Source of the DNA: Siphonodentalium dalli
Taxonomy: Eukaryota; Mollusca; Scaphopoda; Gadilida; Siphonodentaliidae
Assembly: GCA_032622095.1 (NCBI GenBank)
Contig: CP136068.1
Span: 158,925,465-158,989,464 of the forward strand
Direction: 5' to 3'
DNA: 64,000 nucleotides
A program made the position numbers and the translations under genes. Below the pieces are notes generated by a model that did no database searches, was not told the origin of the DNA, and saw only the letters and a list, made by a program, of their open reading frames with translations. Shown here in pieces: positions 11,321-25,000 of this stretch (positions are counted from its first letter, which is position 1; the number at the start of each line of letters is the position of its first letter).

Positions 11321-12802
11321 GCTTTGCTTCTCGAAACGTTAATCGTAAATATGAATATCGCAAAACGACAACTGACAGAAAGAATACAATTTCTAGTGAC
11401 GTAATGCCCTATATTCGTAATTCTTATCTGTAGTAGTTCATTGTGAAAAAGGTGTCCACTGCCGTGACACAAGCGTGCACTCATAAACGGAAGGCCAAGG
11501 AAAAATAAAAGTCTGGTTGGGGTTACAAAATTTTACGCTGCAATGCACCAAATCCCGCGCCAAATTGTGACCCGCTCATAATGTGTCCGCTTCGCAACAC
11601 TCATGCGTTAAAAGAGTGTGGGGTAATTCAGTATTACCCCACATATTATATACCACTCTATTATATATACCAATTCAGCATCATCTATACAGATTTAAGC
11701 ATATTATATAAACCCCAAAAGACTGTGCCGACTTCATAACCCCACAAGAGTACCAGTCAGTTTGTCAGATACTGTTGCATATCAGATCATGTAAACGTCA
11801 AACTAGAGCAGCGCCTGCAATGGCTGCAGCTCAGTTGGCTTGTACACAACGCCAGGGGTAATATTGTAATGTTTAAAAGCGTGTTAGGGCAAGTAATTGG
11901 TTAATCGCTATAAAAAACTGTCATTATATTATATTATATATGTATTATATTACATGCCAGAACAAATTAGGATATAAGTAGGCGTAAAACTATATTTTTT
12001 TTAATTATTTTTTGTTTGTTTTGACATATTATCGTCGCCTCGGTGCTAAAATTCTCTATATCCATTATGGCGGGAAAATGAGATAACGGTATACAGTTCG
12101 ATTCGGCGCGGTATTTTCTGTCCAAAAAACACACGATATTGAGTATAGCATATACCAGATATGAATGAGAGACTATGAAAATACGTTCCATCTCCCGAAT
12201 TTTCGTTGATCTTAGTAGAATGATACATTCCCCAGGTTGGCATAGCGCATAGTACTAACTTATAAGTTTATCGCACTCGACCAAGTCCATAATATGTCTT
12301 TAATTTATATTTTCTTTGTATAAAGAGTCATAAACAAAATGCTTTGACAGATAACCCATTCTGAACAATGAAAATAAATTTTATTTTTTATAAAAAAATC
12401 AGAAAAAAATATTTTAAATTGAAGTATAAATTTACTAAAACGTTCAACCATGTCGCAAAAATTATTACAAGTTGAACATGTATTTTGGACATTCGTTGAT
12501 GTCGTTCCGATTTTGTCTAGTCATCATTTTCACTTCTGGACACACACACACGTCTCATATTCCTTCATCAACCCCAATTGCTACTGCAATATATTAGCAC
12601 AAACGTCAGAGGAGAACCTGACACTACAGACCTACGCTGAATCTATCAGTTGAACAACGATTAGCCTGAAAATACATGGAACAAATCGAGTGTTTAAAAT
12701 AGGGTATAGGTAGGGAAAACCGAACCACACATATTGATGGGTTTGGCCTAAGAAGATCTTTCTTATCTGGTGACATGTAGAGAGATAAGACTGTATTTCT
12801 AT

Positions 12803-13063
12803 ATGCCGTTGGAGATAATGGGCGCTATGGTTGTGTTCCTTCTGTTTTGTCTCTGCGGAGTCACAGTGGCGCTACATGTAGATCTAACAACGAAGGCGTA
12901 CGCGAGGGGAAGTGATGTTGTGCAGGCCACTGTGGACAGACTGCATGGTGAATGTATATTCGGAAACGACCGGCTGTTCCTTCGTAGAATGGCGTACGTG
13001 GAGTCGAGAGATGGAATGGCCCCCCATACATATCGACTCGGATATTATGGCGGGATATGGCAG
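12803..13063 (+). CDS. Pif-like gene, coding exon 1 (signal peptide and YGGIWQ domain)
   Basis: ATG at 12803 opens MPLEIMGAMVVFLLFCLCG..., a typical signal peptide with a hydrophobic core and a likely cut near VTVA|LHV. An alternative ATG at 12818 (MGAMVV) would also leave a complete signal peptide and matches the MG start of the downstream paralogue. Earlier in-frame sequence lacks an ATG. The exon ends WQ|GTCAGT in phase 0. The mature part (GSDVVQATVDRLH..CIF...LFLRRMAYVESRDG) is about 60 per cent identical to the exon at 59512. Confidence 0.85.
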
Positions 13064-16000
13064 GTCAGTCTACCTGTTACACACGAACTAATTATTGTCC
13101 ATATAAATTATACACGACAGTGTTAAAGGTACTCAATCTACAGCAGCGTAGAACCGTCACCTCCTCTTTTGTTACTAACTTGTTTAAACAAGGTACTAAC
13201 TTGTTTAATGTTTTTTAGCTAACTTGATTAAATAAGTTAGCATCTGACCCAATCACGGATAGCCATTTTCTACAACAGCGTGGAGCCACCACATCCTCTT
13301 ATGTTACTAACTTGTTTTAACAATTTAGTAACTTGTTTAAACAAGTTAGCTAACTTGTTTAAACATGTTAACTTGTGTAAACAAGTTAATTAACTTGTAT
13401 AAACAAGTTAGTAACTTGTTTACACAAGTTAGGTAAATTGTATAACCAAGTTAGTAACTTGTTTACACAAGTTAGGTAAATTGTATAACCAAGTTAGTAA
13501 CTTGTTTACACAAGTTAGGTAAACTGTATAACCAAGTTAGTAACTTGTGTACACAAGTTAGTTAACTTAAAAAAAAAAGTTGGTAACGTGTTTACACAAG
13601 TTATTTCTACGCTGCCGTTTCAACCGATTCGATGGTCCCCATATCATCAGATTCCAACATAAACAATTGTTTGAAATGTCGCTTCAGTTATCGGAATCGA
13701 TTAATTGCCAAAAAATAATGCTAACCACCATCAACTATAGTACAAAATCGCCCAAAACCTGTTATTTTCAACATTTTGTTCAACGAAATTTTGCCGGTTT
13801 GTCAAATATCTGACACAAAAAAAAAGCCACTTGATGTTAGAGGTATCCACCTTCATCCGCAATTTGGTCCGAGTCATTCTTCTCGTCGACTTTTACTGGG
13901 CCACTAAATATTCCAGGTGGTGAAAAATAATTGATTTAAAAAATAAATATCTGATTACTTTGAGCTTTGATGGGAGGGTTCCTCGACTCGAATCAAATAT
14001 TTGTTTACCCACCGAAGCCAAATAAATAGTAATTGAGGGGCGCTTAATCGGATTGAGTACATTTAACTACAAGTCTCGCCGGCGATAAGTTAAACCGATT
14101 TGAACTGCAAATGGTCAATTTTCGTTTAGAACGTCACCCCATGCACTATTTGGTAAAAACAAAAGGACCATTTTCGTATATTTTCGAAACAGAAATCCTG
14201 AATTTCCACAACTGCCCCACAAAATAAATCAGCAGCATACAAGTATAACTGTCCTTCGAATCGAGAGTGTTGCAAAGAATTAAATCTCGATATCGAATCT
14301 CATTCCAGTTCTAGTTAAAACGAGGTACGTAATTTTTCTAAATTAGCCCAAAATCAACTCATATCGACTATCATTTATTACGCGCGCCGCGTGTATACTA
14401 ATGTAGTGATTCCTGTTTCGCCTGGGCGCATGGGTGTTTTATTTATAGAATGGGAATTTTTGGGAGGATTAAAAGTCGAACTGCAACCGGAGGCCGAGTC
14501 CGGTAAAAGGTGTAGTTGGGAATTTCCATTTCGTTTATTGTCGTTAACATTATGTCAATAATGTTGATTTTTAGTTTGTGAAAAGCTATGCCAATTAGTC
14601 CAGGAGATATTGGTCGACCTCTGCACCCCCCCCCCCCCACTGGACTTAACTTCACCCCACTAATTTCCTTCCTTATGGTCTCCTCTAATTTTTTTCACTT
14701 GTTAACAAGAAAAAAAAGTGGCCGCAGAGACTCTAGACAAGATGGCGTCCATCGTGGCGGCCATTTGTTTTAAATGCACCAGGTCTCTTTGATCGCCATT
14801 ATAGTAAAGTTAATAGCACATGCGGTCTTGTTTTCCGCTCGATTCGTTATGCTAATATACAACCCTTACTAATTAGCCAAAAATCCGATACCAGAATCCA
14901 ATATGGCGGCCAAAATGGCCGCCGAAATGTAAAAATATGCTAGTTTTCTGACATGTTACCACCTTTCGTTTGTCTCTGTGGGAAAATGTTGGCATCTTTG
15001 CGTTATGTTATACATTTATCATATAGAGGAGTCATTGGCGACCACATGGGGTCCATAATATACATTCATTGCGGGATATTTTTGTCCGATATCACGTTTT
15101 CCCAAATACCGGTGTAATAGGTCAAAGCCGAATCTACGTTAATAAAGCGATGTAATGTTTCGAATCAATGAATGTTATTGCAATTATAACAACACCCATG
15201 CATATATATGTGCAGGAGATACTCAAGTTAGGATTCCTCTTTTACCTAAGTTGAGGAATATTTACCCAAATCCAAGATGGCGACCAAAATGACCACCAGA
15301 AATAAAAAGTCGCCGAAAATCGCCTATTTTAACATCAGTGAACATTACTGTCATGAAAACTCCACACCTGCCTACTATTTGGAGTTGGGAACACTTGGGC
15401 GAAGAACTTTCCTTCTACCATATCCAAATAAAAGTCCCCCAAATCCAAAATGGCGCCCACAATGGCGGACATATTTTGAAAAATCGGCGATTTCTGGTGG
15501 CCATTTTGGCAGCCATCTTGGATTTGGGTAAATATTCCACAACTCAGGTACAAGAGGAATCCTAGCTCGAGTATCTCCTGCAAATATATATGCATGGGTA
15601 TTGTTATAATAGCAATAACATTCATTGATTCGAAACATAACATCGCGTTATTAACGTCGATTCGGCTTTGATCTATGATACCGGCATTTGGGAAAACGTG
15701 ATATCGGACAAAAAGATCCCGCAATGAATGCATAGTATGGTCTCCACGTGTTCGCCAATGACTCCTCTATATGATAAATGTCTAACATGACGCAACAATT
15801 CTAACATTTTCCCACAGAGACAAACGAAAGGTGGTAACATGTCAGAAAACTAGCATATTTTCACATTTCGGCGGCCATCTTGGCCGCCATATTGGATTCT
15901 GGTGTCGGATTTTTGGCTAATTTGTAAGGGTTGTATATTAGCATAACGAATCGAGCGGAACACAAGACCGCATGTGCTATCATCTTTACTATAATGGCGA

Positions 16001-19000
16001 TCAAAGAGACCTGGTGCATTTCCAAAAAATGGCCGTCATGATGGACGCCATCTTGTCTGGAGTCTCTGCGGCCACTTTTTTTTCTTGTTAACAAGTGAAA
16101 AATATTAGTGGAGACCTTAAGGAAGAAAATTAGTGGGGTGAAATTAAGTCCTGGTGGGGGGGGGGGGGGGGTTGCAGAGGTCGACCAATATCTCCTGGAC
16201 TAAATTACAAATAAAATAAATGAAAAAAGATAATTTGTAAGTCTTATATTTCAACTTTTATAGACATTTTTCTTTCTGCAGCCCACTGAGGGTTGTGGTT
16301 GGAGACGGCCACCGGTTCGTTAATTAGGTGCTGGTTGTTATTGTTATTTTAACGGATTTCTGAGTTGGTCATTCGCAAAACCAATATAGTTTATATTCTA
16401 TAATTGCAATCATGGGTATATAATATATGAGCGCGTTACCATTTCTGACATTGGTTTTCTTTTTCTTGTACAGTATGCTATTTGTCTACTGATCCATCTA
16501 TAGGCTCATAGATCAACCGAAAAACTATAATTACAATCATGGGTATATAATATATGATTTTGAGCGCGTTACCATTTCTGACATTGGTTTTCTTGTACAG
16601 TATGCTATTTGTCTACTGATCCATCTATAGGCTCATAGATCAACCGAAAAACGACGACGATGGCATATTATTTTACTGGTCAATGTTAATGAAACTTGAT
16701 ATATTATTACCACCATGGCAACCTATGCACATGCGATTACCAAATTGAAGTATTTTAGCTGAGTTATCACCATTGTTGACTTGGCATTTTGAAACGGTTG
16801 ATAGCTTTCGTTAACTTTGATTTTATCAGAATAAATAGTCTGTATGGTGATATCTTTTCTTCAACGTACATGTATATGGCCTCTGCTACTAAATCACGTA
16901 TAAATAATTTTGGGATCGAAAGAGCCATCACCTTTTAATGTGATTAACCCCCGTGTGTCATATATCTTGACCCGGTTATCGATAAGGCACCAGCTCTATC
17001 TATATATGAATGTGTACAGAAAGTAAATGTTATCCCACGCAGAAAGACATTGCACGTCTCACTGTCTACTCATACACGCCATCCATGATCATACAGCTAA
17101 TCCGTATACACACACCAATGGTAATACATACACGACATATATATATATACATCCCATCCTTTACCACAAAGGAACTCCCTATATACCCACACGCTCGCCA
17201 ATGATCACCCACTTACTCCATGTATATGCATATACACTTCAAGCATGACTGTACGTTCATTCCATGTATACCTTTACACATTACCCATAGCTATATAATG
17301 ACTCCCTATTTATCCAGACAAATGATCATACAGTCAGCACATGTATACATATACACACACCCGTCACAATACAGCCACATACGGTACACGTGTACATCCC
17401 ACCATGACCTTAGACATAAACAACACACATATGACCATGTAGCTACTCTCGTTATATCCATACACCAGATCAATGCTCATACAGCTACGTCGGGTACACC
17501 CGTACTGGGTACACATAACCGTACACCATACATTCACTCTGTATACCGGTTCAGCTCGCAGATGACCATACAGCTACATCGGGTACACCCGTACTGCGTA
17601 CACACACAACCATACACCATTAGTCACTCCATGCACACCGTTTCACCTCACACACGACCGTGACCACTTGCTGTATACCTATACATTCACTCCTTGTATG
17701 CCTATTCACATAATTCACGACCATACAATAACTTCCTGTATACATATTCACCACAGCTATGATCATACAGTAAATCCCTGGCTGCCATCTTGGCATCCAC
17801 CCTGTATACAGTTGATCAATTTAATCCTAATGGGACAGAATAGCCAAAGATTGTGGTTCATATCAGTCCCGTCTCAAAGTTTTGCCGATATCTTTCAATA
17901 ATATGGCCAGAATCACAAAAGAGGTTCTCGGCAAAATTCCATACCGTAACTTTAAAATTAATTTGTCATGCCCCATACGGAACTGGGACAACCAGAATAG
18001 AACATGTAGTTGTCAGTTAATTATCTAACACGTATAATAACCAAGTGAGTCACAATTTGCTGCGTTTTCTGAAAACGCAGAGAATAATGTTCGGGATATA
18101 TGTAAAAAAATAACTTTTTACTAAATTTGGTTGCCATTTTGGAAGCCATCTTGAGCAATTTGGTCTCTAAACACCGTAGTGTGACACATTTAAGATTGAC
18201 AAAAACAATAAACACCATTCATACAAAAGATAGTTACATTTTACTTGAAAAAATTGTCCAAACCTGAAAAGTAATTTTCGTCAAGTTTGTGAGAGAAAAA
18301 TCCAATATTTCTGGTGATATTAGTGGTGACAATAGTAACAATTAACCATGGTGCGTCAGACATGTTAGTATTCAATGTATAGAAGGCAGAATAGCCAATA
18401 GTATACATCAACCACAATTTGTAAGCGATTGCAGGGCACGCTGGGGCAATATCTACCATTTTCTATATTTTGGCGACCATTTTGGCAGCCATTTTGAGCC
18501 AAAGTCACAATTTTGGACCCAATAAGTTGGAATATTCATAGGTAATGATATACCTCACTTATGTTACAAAGTTATGTTCATTTCTTGTTGAAATATGACT
18601 AGAATCCCAATTGTGATTTTTTGGTGAAATTTTATACCGAATTCTGTAAAATCGAATTTTTGAGGGATTGGAAGCGGCTGGGATCCCAATAATTGCACAT
18701 CTCATTGCTCCAATGGTCCGTTATTATACAACATACAAATAAAGTCACAGTTCTGAACCAGTTCCAAACAGAATAAACTGATATAGAAGATATAAGTGAA
18801 AAAACGTCATATTTTCAACTTCTTGGCGGCCATCTTGGATACGGAGTTTAAATTTTGCCCTATAAAAGTGTCATTATGTCTTAGCTTCACGAAAATATAT
18901 ACATTTGTATACATTTTGCTAGAGTTCCTGCTATAATTTGCATCAAACTGACTTAGGTCCTAGTCTAAAAAACGGCGGCCATCATGGCCGCAATCTTGTC

Positions 19001-22000
19001 TGGAGTCTACACGGCCAATTTTTTTTTCTTGTTAACATTGCTTAAAAGTTGAAGGACATAATAACGAACAAAATGCGTTGGGTAAAGTTAAGTCCCATGG
19101 GGGGGGGGGGGTTCCTAATTGTTATGTGCTATATCCCATATAAACTGTAAACCTATCTCTATTGTTAATAAATTATCCTATGATTTGAACGTCCGTCTGT
19201 TGATATTTGAAATTTGACTCATTATCATCTGGGCGTTACCAAATGCGCGTTCAGTGCACATATATTCAAATTAGGTACACGCCCATTTGGCTTTATCCAT
19301 TCAACTTCAAAACACGCCAATTTATTAGTGATTTGACACCATTGTGGCGTAAGTGTAATGGCCGTCTATTTGTGTTTGTCCTTATACGCGTCTAGGCGCA
19401 AAAACAAACAAAGACAGACGATATCACCTCAAATAAACCATAGCGCCTATTGTGGTAATCCGCGTCATTAGTTACATGTTAAAACTCAACAGCTAGCACA
19501 CTGTAGTGAGTCTGGAGTATTTTATAATTTCACCCATACAGAGCCCCAGACAAACATGAGCAGACGACACTCTTCTATATGCTTCTATATATGTGTGGGG
19601 CTCCCTGCAGGGTAATGGATGTTTTTTTTATTTTATGTCCTAAAAATTGTAAGAAACATTTATTTAAAAAACTTGATAAAAAATTGTTAGGCCAATGAAT
19701 TCTCTTATATATGCGAGGCGACCTATGGTCGATTCGTATATATAAGAGAATGCATTGGCACAGGGTAAAAAAATGCCGACTTACGACTGGATTTGATAAT
19801 GCGGGTCCCTATTACCACAAACAAGTATGACGTCAGTCTCAACCAATCACAGCTTACATGTAATATCAGCAAAGTGAGTGTTGGACGCAGTTTTGTCACA
19901 TAACTTAAAGTGATGTGAAACACTCAGGTATGATGATCAAATAGTAATGGAGAATAACATTTTACAAATTATATATCCAAATTGACAACACACACCGTCG
20001 TTCTTATATATGAATTAAATGCAGTGACTGTCGATGGCGAAATCGTTTTCGTTAGTTTATCGCCGATAGATGCGTCCCGAATCGAGTAGTAAATATTTAC
20101 AATTGAGCGTAGTTCTGACGATGTTTTCTATGGATTGGTACGGTCGAATTGCTTCATATTTCGGTGATGTTAGTAGAATGTTACATTCCCCCAATTGTCG
20201 TATACAGCGCCTGAATACTAACTTATAAGTTTCACGCACCCGAACAAGTACATAATATGTCTTTACAATAGCGCCAGTTTGAAGCATCGAATAATAATTA
20301 TACAGGTGATATATGTCATTGGTACAGCTAGGTGTGTGCTGTGGCAACATACTGCATGGGTCGCATGAGAAGTTATTTATAGCGACACAGAGCTATTTGG
20401 TAATAGAACATGGCATGATTTTCTCCAGACCTAGTATTGCGTAGCTATGCAAGTCGGGTTTACCCAGAACTGATCTCATTCCTGATAAGGTAGACTGTTT
20501 ACCCAGAACTGATCTCATTCCTGATAAGGTAGACTGTTTACCCAGAACCGATCTCATTCCTGATAAGGTAGATTGTTTATCCAGAACTGATCTCATTTCT
20601 GATAAGGTAGATTGTTTACCCAGAACTGATCTCATTCCTGATAAGGTAGACTGTTTACCCAGAACTGATCTCATTCCTGATAAGGTAGACTGTTTACCCA
20701 GAACTGATCTCATTCCTGATAAGGTAGACTGTTTACCCAGAACTGATCTCATTCCTGATAAGGTAGATTGTTTACCCAGAACTGATCTCATTCCTGATAA
20801 GGTAGACTGTTTACCCAGAACTGATCTCATTCCTGATAAGGTAGATTGTTTACCCAGAACTGATCTCATTCCTGATAAGGTAGACTGTTTACCCAGAACT
20901 GATCTCATTCCTGATAAGGTAGATTGTTTACCCAGAACTGATCTCATTCCTGATAAGGCAGATTGTTTACCCAGAACTGATCTCATTCCTGATAAGGTAG
21001 ATTGTTTACCCAGAACTGATCTCATTCCTGATAAGGTAGATTGTTTACCCAGAACTGATCTCATTCCTGATAAGGTAGATTGCTTACCGTCGTTAAACCC
21101 AGCTCCATTGTTCTACCTCGAACCTCTATTTCCCAATTAGAAACTTTATTTACCATCCATGATTTCCCCTAATACCGCGTAATATCCTATATATCCCAAA
21201 TATTCCCAAGCATAACAATTCCCATATTATAATTATAGGATAGTACGTTGCATCGTCGTGCTGACGGATTTTATTCACTCCAACTACACATAATCATCCC
21301 ACTATAAAAAACAACACATTCCATCACAACAATATATACACAAGAACATTCCATCACAATTACATCGCCCATCTACATCTGTGCAGATGCAAGAACTTCA
21401 CTGAATGTTCTAAATAACACTCTATAGGACAATGCATAACTGTGTCTACGCCCTTCTGCACCGCTGAATGTTCCAAAGCACGCACTGTGAATGATAGTAC
21501 ATCACTGTGTCGACAACACACACGTACAGTCACACCGTGCACCACATGCAGCGCACCTCAGTGTACATTGAATCACACCACACAATGTACGGACCGCGCA
21601 TGCAATGCACATCAGAGTGTACATTGAATCACACCGCACAATATACGGACCGTGCATCACATACAGCACACCTCAGAGTGTACATTGAATCACACCACAC
21701 ACTGTACGGACCGTGCATCACGCGCAGTGCACCTCAGTGTGTACATTGAATCACACCACACAATGTATGGACCGCGCATGCAATGCACATCAGAGTGTAC
21801 ATTGAATCACACCACACAATGTATGGACCGCACATCACATGCAACGCACCTCAGAGTGTAAATTGAATCACACCACACACTGTACGGACCGCGCATGCAA
21901 TGCGCATCAGAGTGTACATTGAATCACACCACACACTGTACGGACCGCGCATGCAATGCGCATCAGAGTGTACATTGAATCACACCACACACTGTACGGA

Positions 22001-25000
22001 CCGCGCATGCAATGCACATCAGAGTGTACATTGAATCACATCGCATACTGTACGGACCGCACATCACATGCAACGCACCTCAGAGTGTACATTGAATCAC
22101 ACCACACACTGTACGGACCGCGCATGCAATGCACATCAGAGTGTACATTGAATCACACCACACACTGTACGGACCGCGCATGCAATGCACATCAGAGTGT
22201 ACATTGAATCACACCACACACTGTACGGACCGCGCATGCAATGCACATCAGAGTGAACATTGAATCACATCGCATACTGTACGGACCGCACATCACATGC
22301 AACGCACCTCAGAGTGTAAATTGAATCACACCACACACTGTACGGACCGCGCATGCAATGCGCATCAGAGTGTACATTGAATCACACCACACACTGTACG
22401 GACCGCGCATGCAATGCGCATCAGAGTGTACATTGAATCACACCACACACTGTACGGACCGCGCATGCAATGCACATCAGAGTGTACATTGAATCACACC
22501 ACACACTGTACGGACCGCGCATGCAATGCACATCAGAGTGTACATTGAATCACACCACACACTGTACGGACCGCGCATGCAATGCACATCAGAGTATACA
22601 TTGAATCACATCGCATACTGTACGGACCGCACATCACATGCAACGCACCTCAGAGTGTAAATTGAATCACACCACACACTGTACGGACCGCGCATGCAAT
22701 GCGCATCAGAGTGTACATTGAATCACACCACACACTGTACGGACCGCGCATGCAATGCGCATCAGAGTGTACATTGAATCACACCACACACTGTACGGAC
22801 CGCGCATGCAATGCGCATCAGAGTGTACATTGAATCACACCACACACTGTACGGACCGCGCATGCAATGCACATCAGAGTGTACATTGAATCACATCGCA
22901 TACTGTACGGACCGTGCATCACATGCAACGCACCTCAGAGTGTACATTGAATCACACCACACACTGTACGGACCGCGCATGCAATGCACATCAGAGTGTA
23001 CATTGAATCACATCGCATACTGTACGGACCGCGCATGCAATGCACCTCAGAGTGTACATTGAATCACACCACACACTGTACGGACCGCGCATGCAATGCA
23101 CATCAGAGTGTACATTGAATCACATCGCATACTGTACGGACCGTGCATCACATGCAACGCACCTCAGAGTGTACATTGAATCACTCAAATCAAAATGCGT
23201 CACTTTAACGACAGTGTACAATTCGTCATCAATGAACAGCTGAGAAGTGTTTTGGGGAAATATGTGTGGATCAATTCTGGTATGTGGGCGACAAATCAAA
23301 CCACCAACTTTCAGCGAAGTCAAGGGCAATAACTCCTGCCAACTAAAGGGAGATAACTCTAAAATGTTATAGTTTTCTGTCTGTATATAGTAAATTTGAG
23401 CTGTAATATCTTCCATGCTGTTATATGTATAAAACTATCCAGGATAGTTGAATAATTGATGTTTTATTGTAATTTAACCACTTAAAACATATAATAAGAA
23501 AACTAACATAATTTATACTTACATATATAGATGGGTCTGGCCTCCGCAAAGTCATGGGGAAATTGGCGTATCACACTTCACAACAGCAGTGTCTGCGCTG
23601 GACCGAAATTAACTTTTGCCAAATAAAGTAGCCAAATGAAAATATTATTTGCCAAATTATTTTAGCATTTGCCAAATGCTATCTCTGCTAGTACCATTTT
23701 CTGAAACCTTAAGTCTTATGTGTCGACACTCGCAGTTTGAACGACTTTTTTATTATCAAAGAAGTAAGTGGTTTATCATATAACAATAAGCCAATCGCCG
23801 AACTATACAATGACAGAATGGTTGCTTCACCAGAAGGCACATCACAGGAGGATTAGCTATACAACCACCACCACCACCACCACCACCACCACAGTAAATA
23901 CTAGTAATCACTTCAACCGTCGGTACTAATGCTACGAGATTATCTGCATCTTAATTGAGGTGTTAACTTTTCCTAAACCATATAAAACACCACTAATATA
24001 ATTATTTTGTAAGAGTTTCCTGAAATTAATGGTATTGATTGACCAATATTGTTCAACTTTCTTGAGGAATTAAAAAGTGACTTGCCAAAACTTTTGCCAA
24101 ATGAAAATATTTTTTGCCAAATGTGAATTATTTTTGCCATTGCCAAATTTGGCAAGTGGGTAGCGCATACCCTGCACAACAGCTCCATGTTGGTTTTTGA
24201 ATGACAGGACGGTTCGGTTATTTTGTATAAATTGCTAGGTCTATGTATATTATCATGGTGATATTTCCATTTCATGTATAATGAGTGTAGAAATTGAATA
24301 ACATAGTAAAGTAAGACAAGGAGTAAAATTCCCCAAAAAAGGCATTACTATCAGAATGGGCATTCTTCAGTATTTGAGGTTTCGCATCAATGATAATCAC
24401 TCGTCAATGAGTATTTAGTATATATAGTATGCCAACCCTTTACCCAACAGAACGGCCCTGTGTCAATGCATTCTCTTATATATGCGAGTCGACCATAGGT
24501 CGCCTCGCATATATAAGATAATGCATTGGCTTAACACATATTAACAATGATAAAATTGTCAAAGAATGTAGAAAAATATTATAAAAATTGTTAAAAAATT
24601 TAAGAAAATATTATAAAATTGTTAAAGAATGTAAGAAAAAATGGTAAAAAAGTGTTAAAAAAAGAATGTTTTTAGGCCAATGCATTCTCTTATATATGCG
24701 AGGCGACATATGGTCGACTCGCATATATAAGAGAATGCATTGGCACAGGGCATAACTGTAACCGTCACAATGTGGTCAATGAACCGGTTCCAATGATATC
24801 CATATTTGTATGGTGTTATTGAGACAGACCGAAGATATTTTAGGCTGTAGAAGCTTTATTTGGGGGTTTTTGGCCGGTTTGTTGGGTATTTAGTATATAT
24901 AGTATGTTAATTTGGCCGGTTTGTTGGGTATTTAGTATATATAGTATGTTAATTTGGCCGGTTTGTTGGGTATTTAGTATACATAGTATGTTAATTTGGC

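Noticed and set aside
14741-15733. Open frames across the loop of the foldback element
   Set aside because: The arms mirror each other, so frames appear on both strands; no domain or start support.
20393-21064. 223-codon reverse-strand frame with a 13-residue repeat
   Set aside because: It is the 39-bp minisatellite read in frame; nothing else supports a gene.
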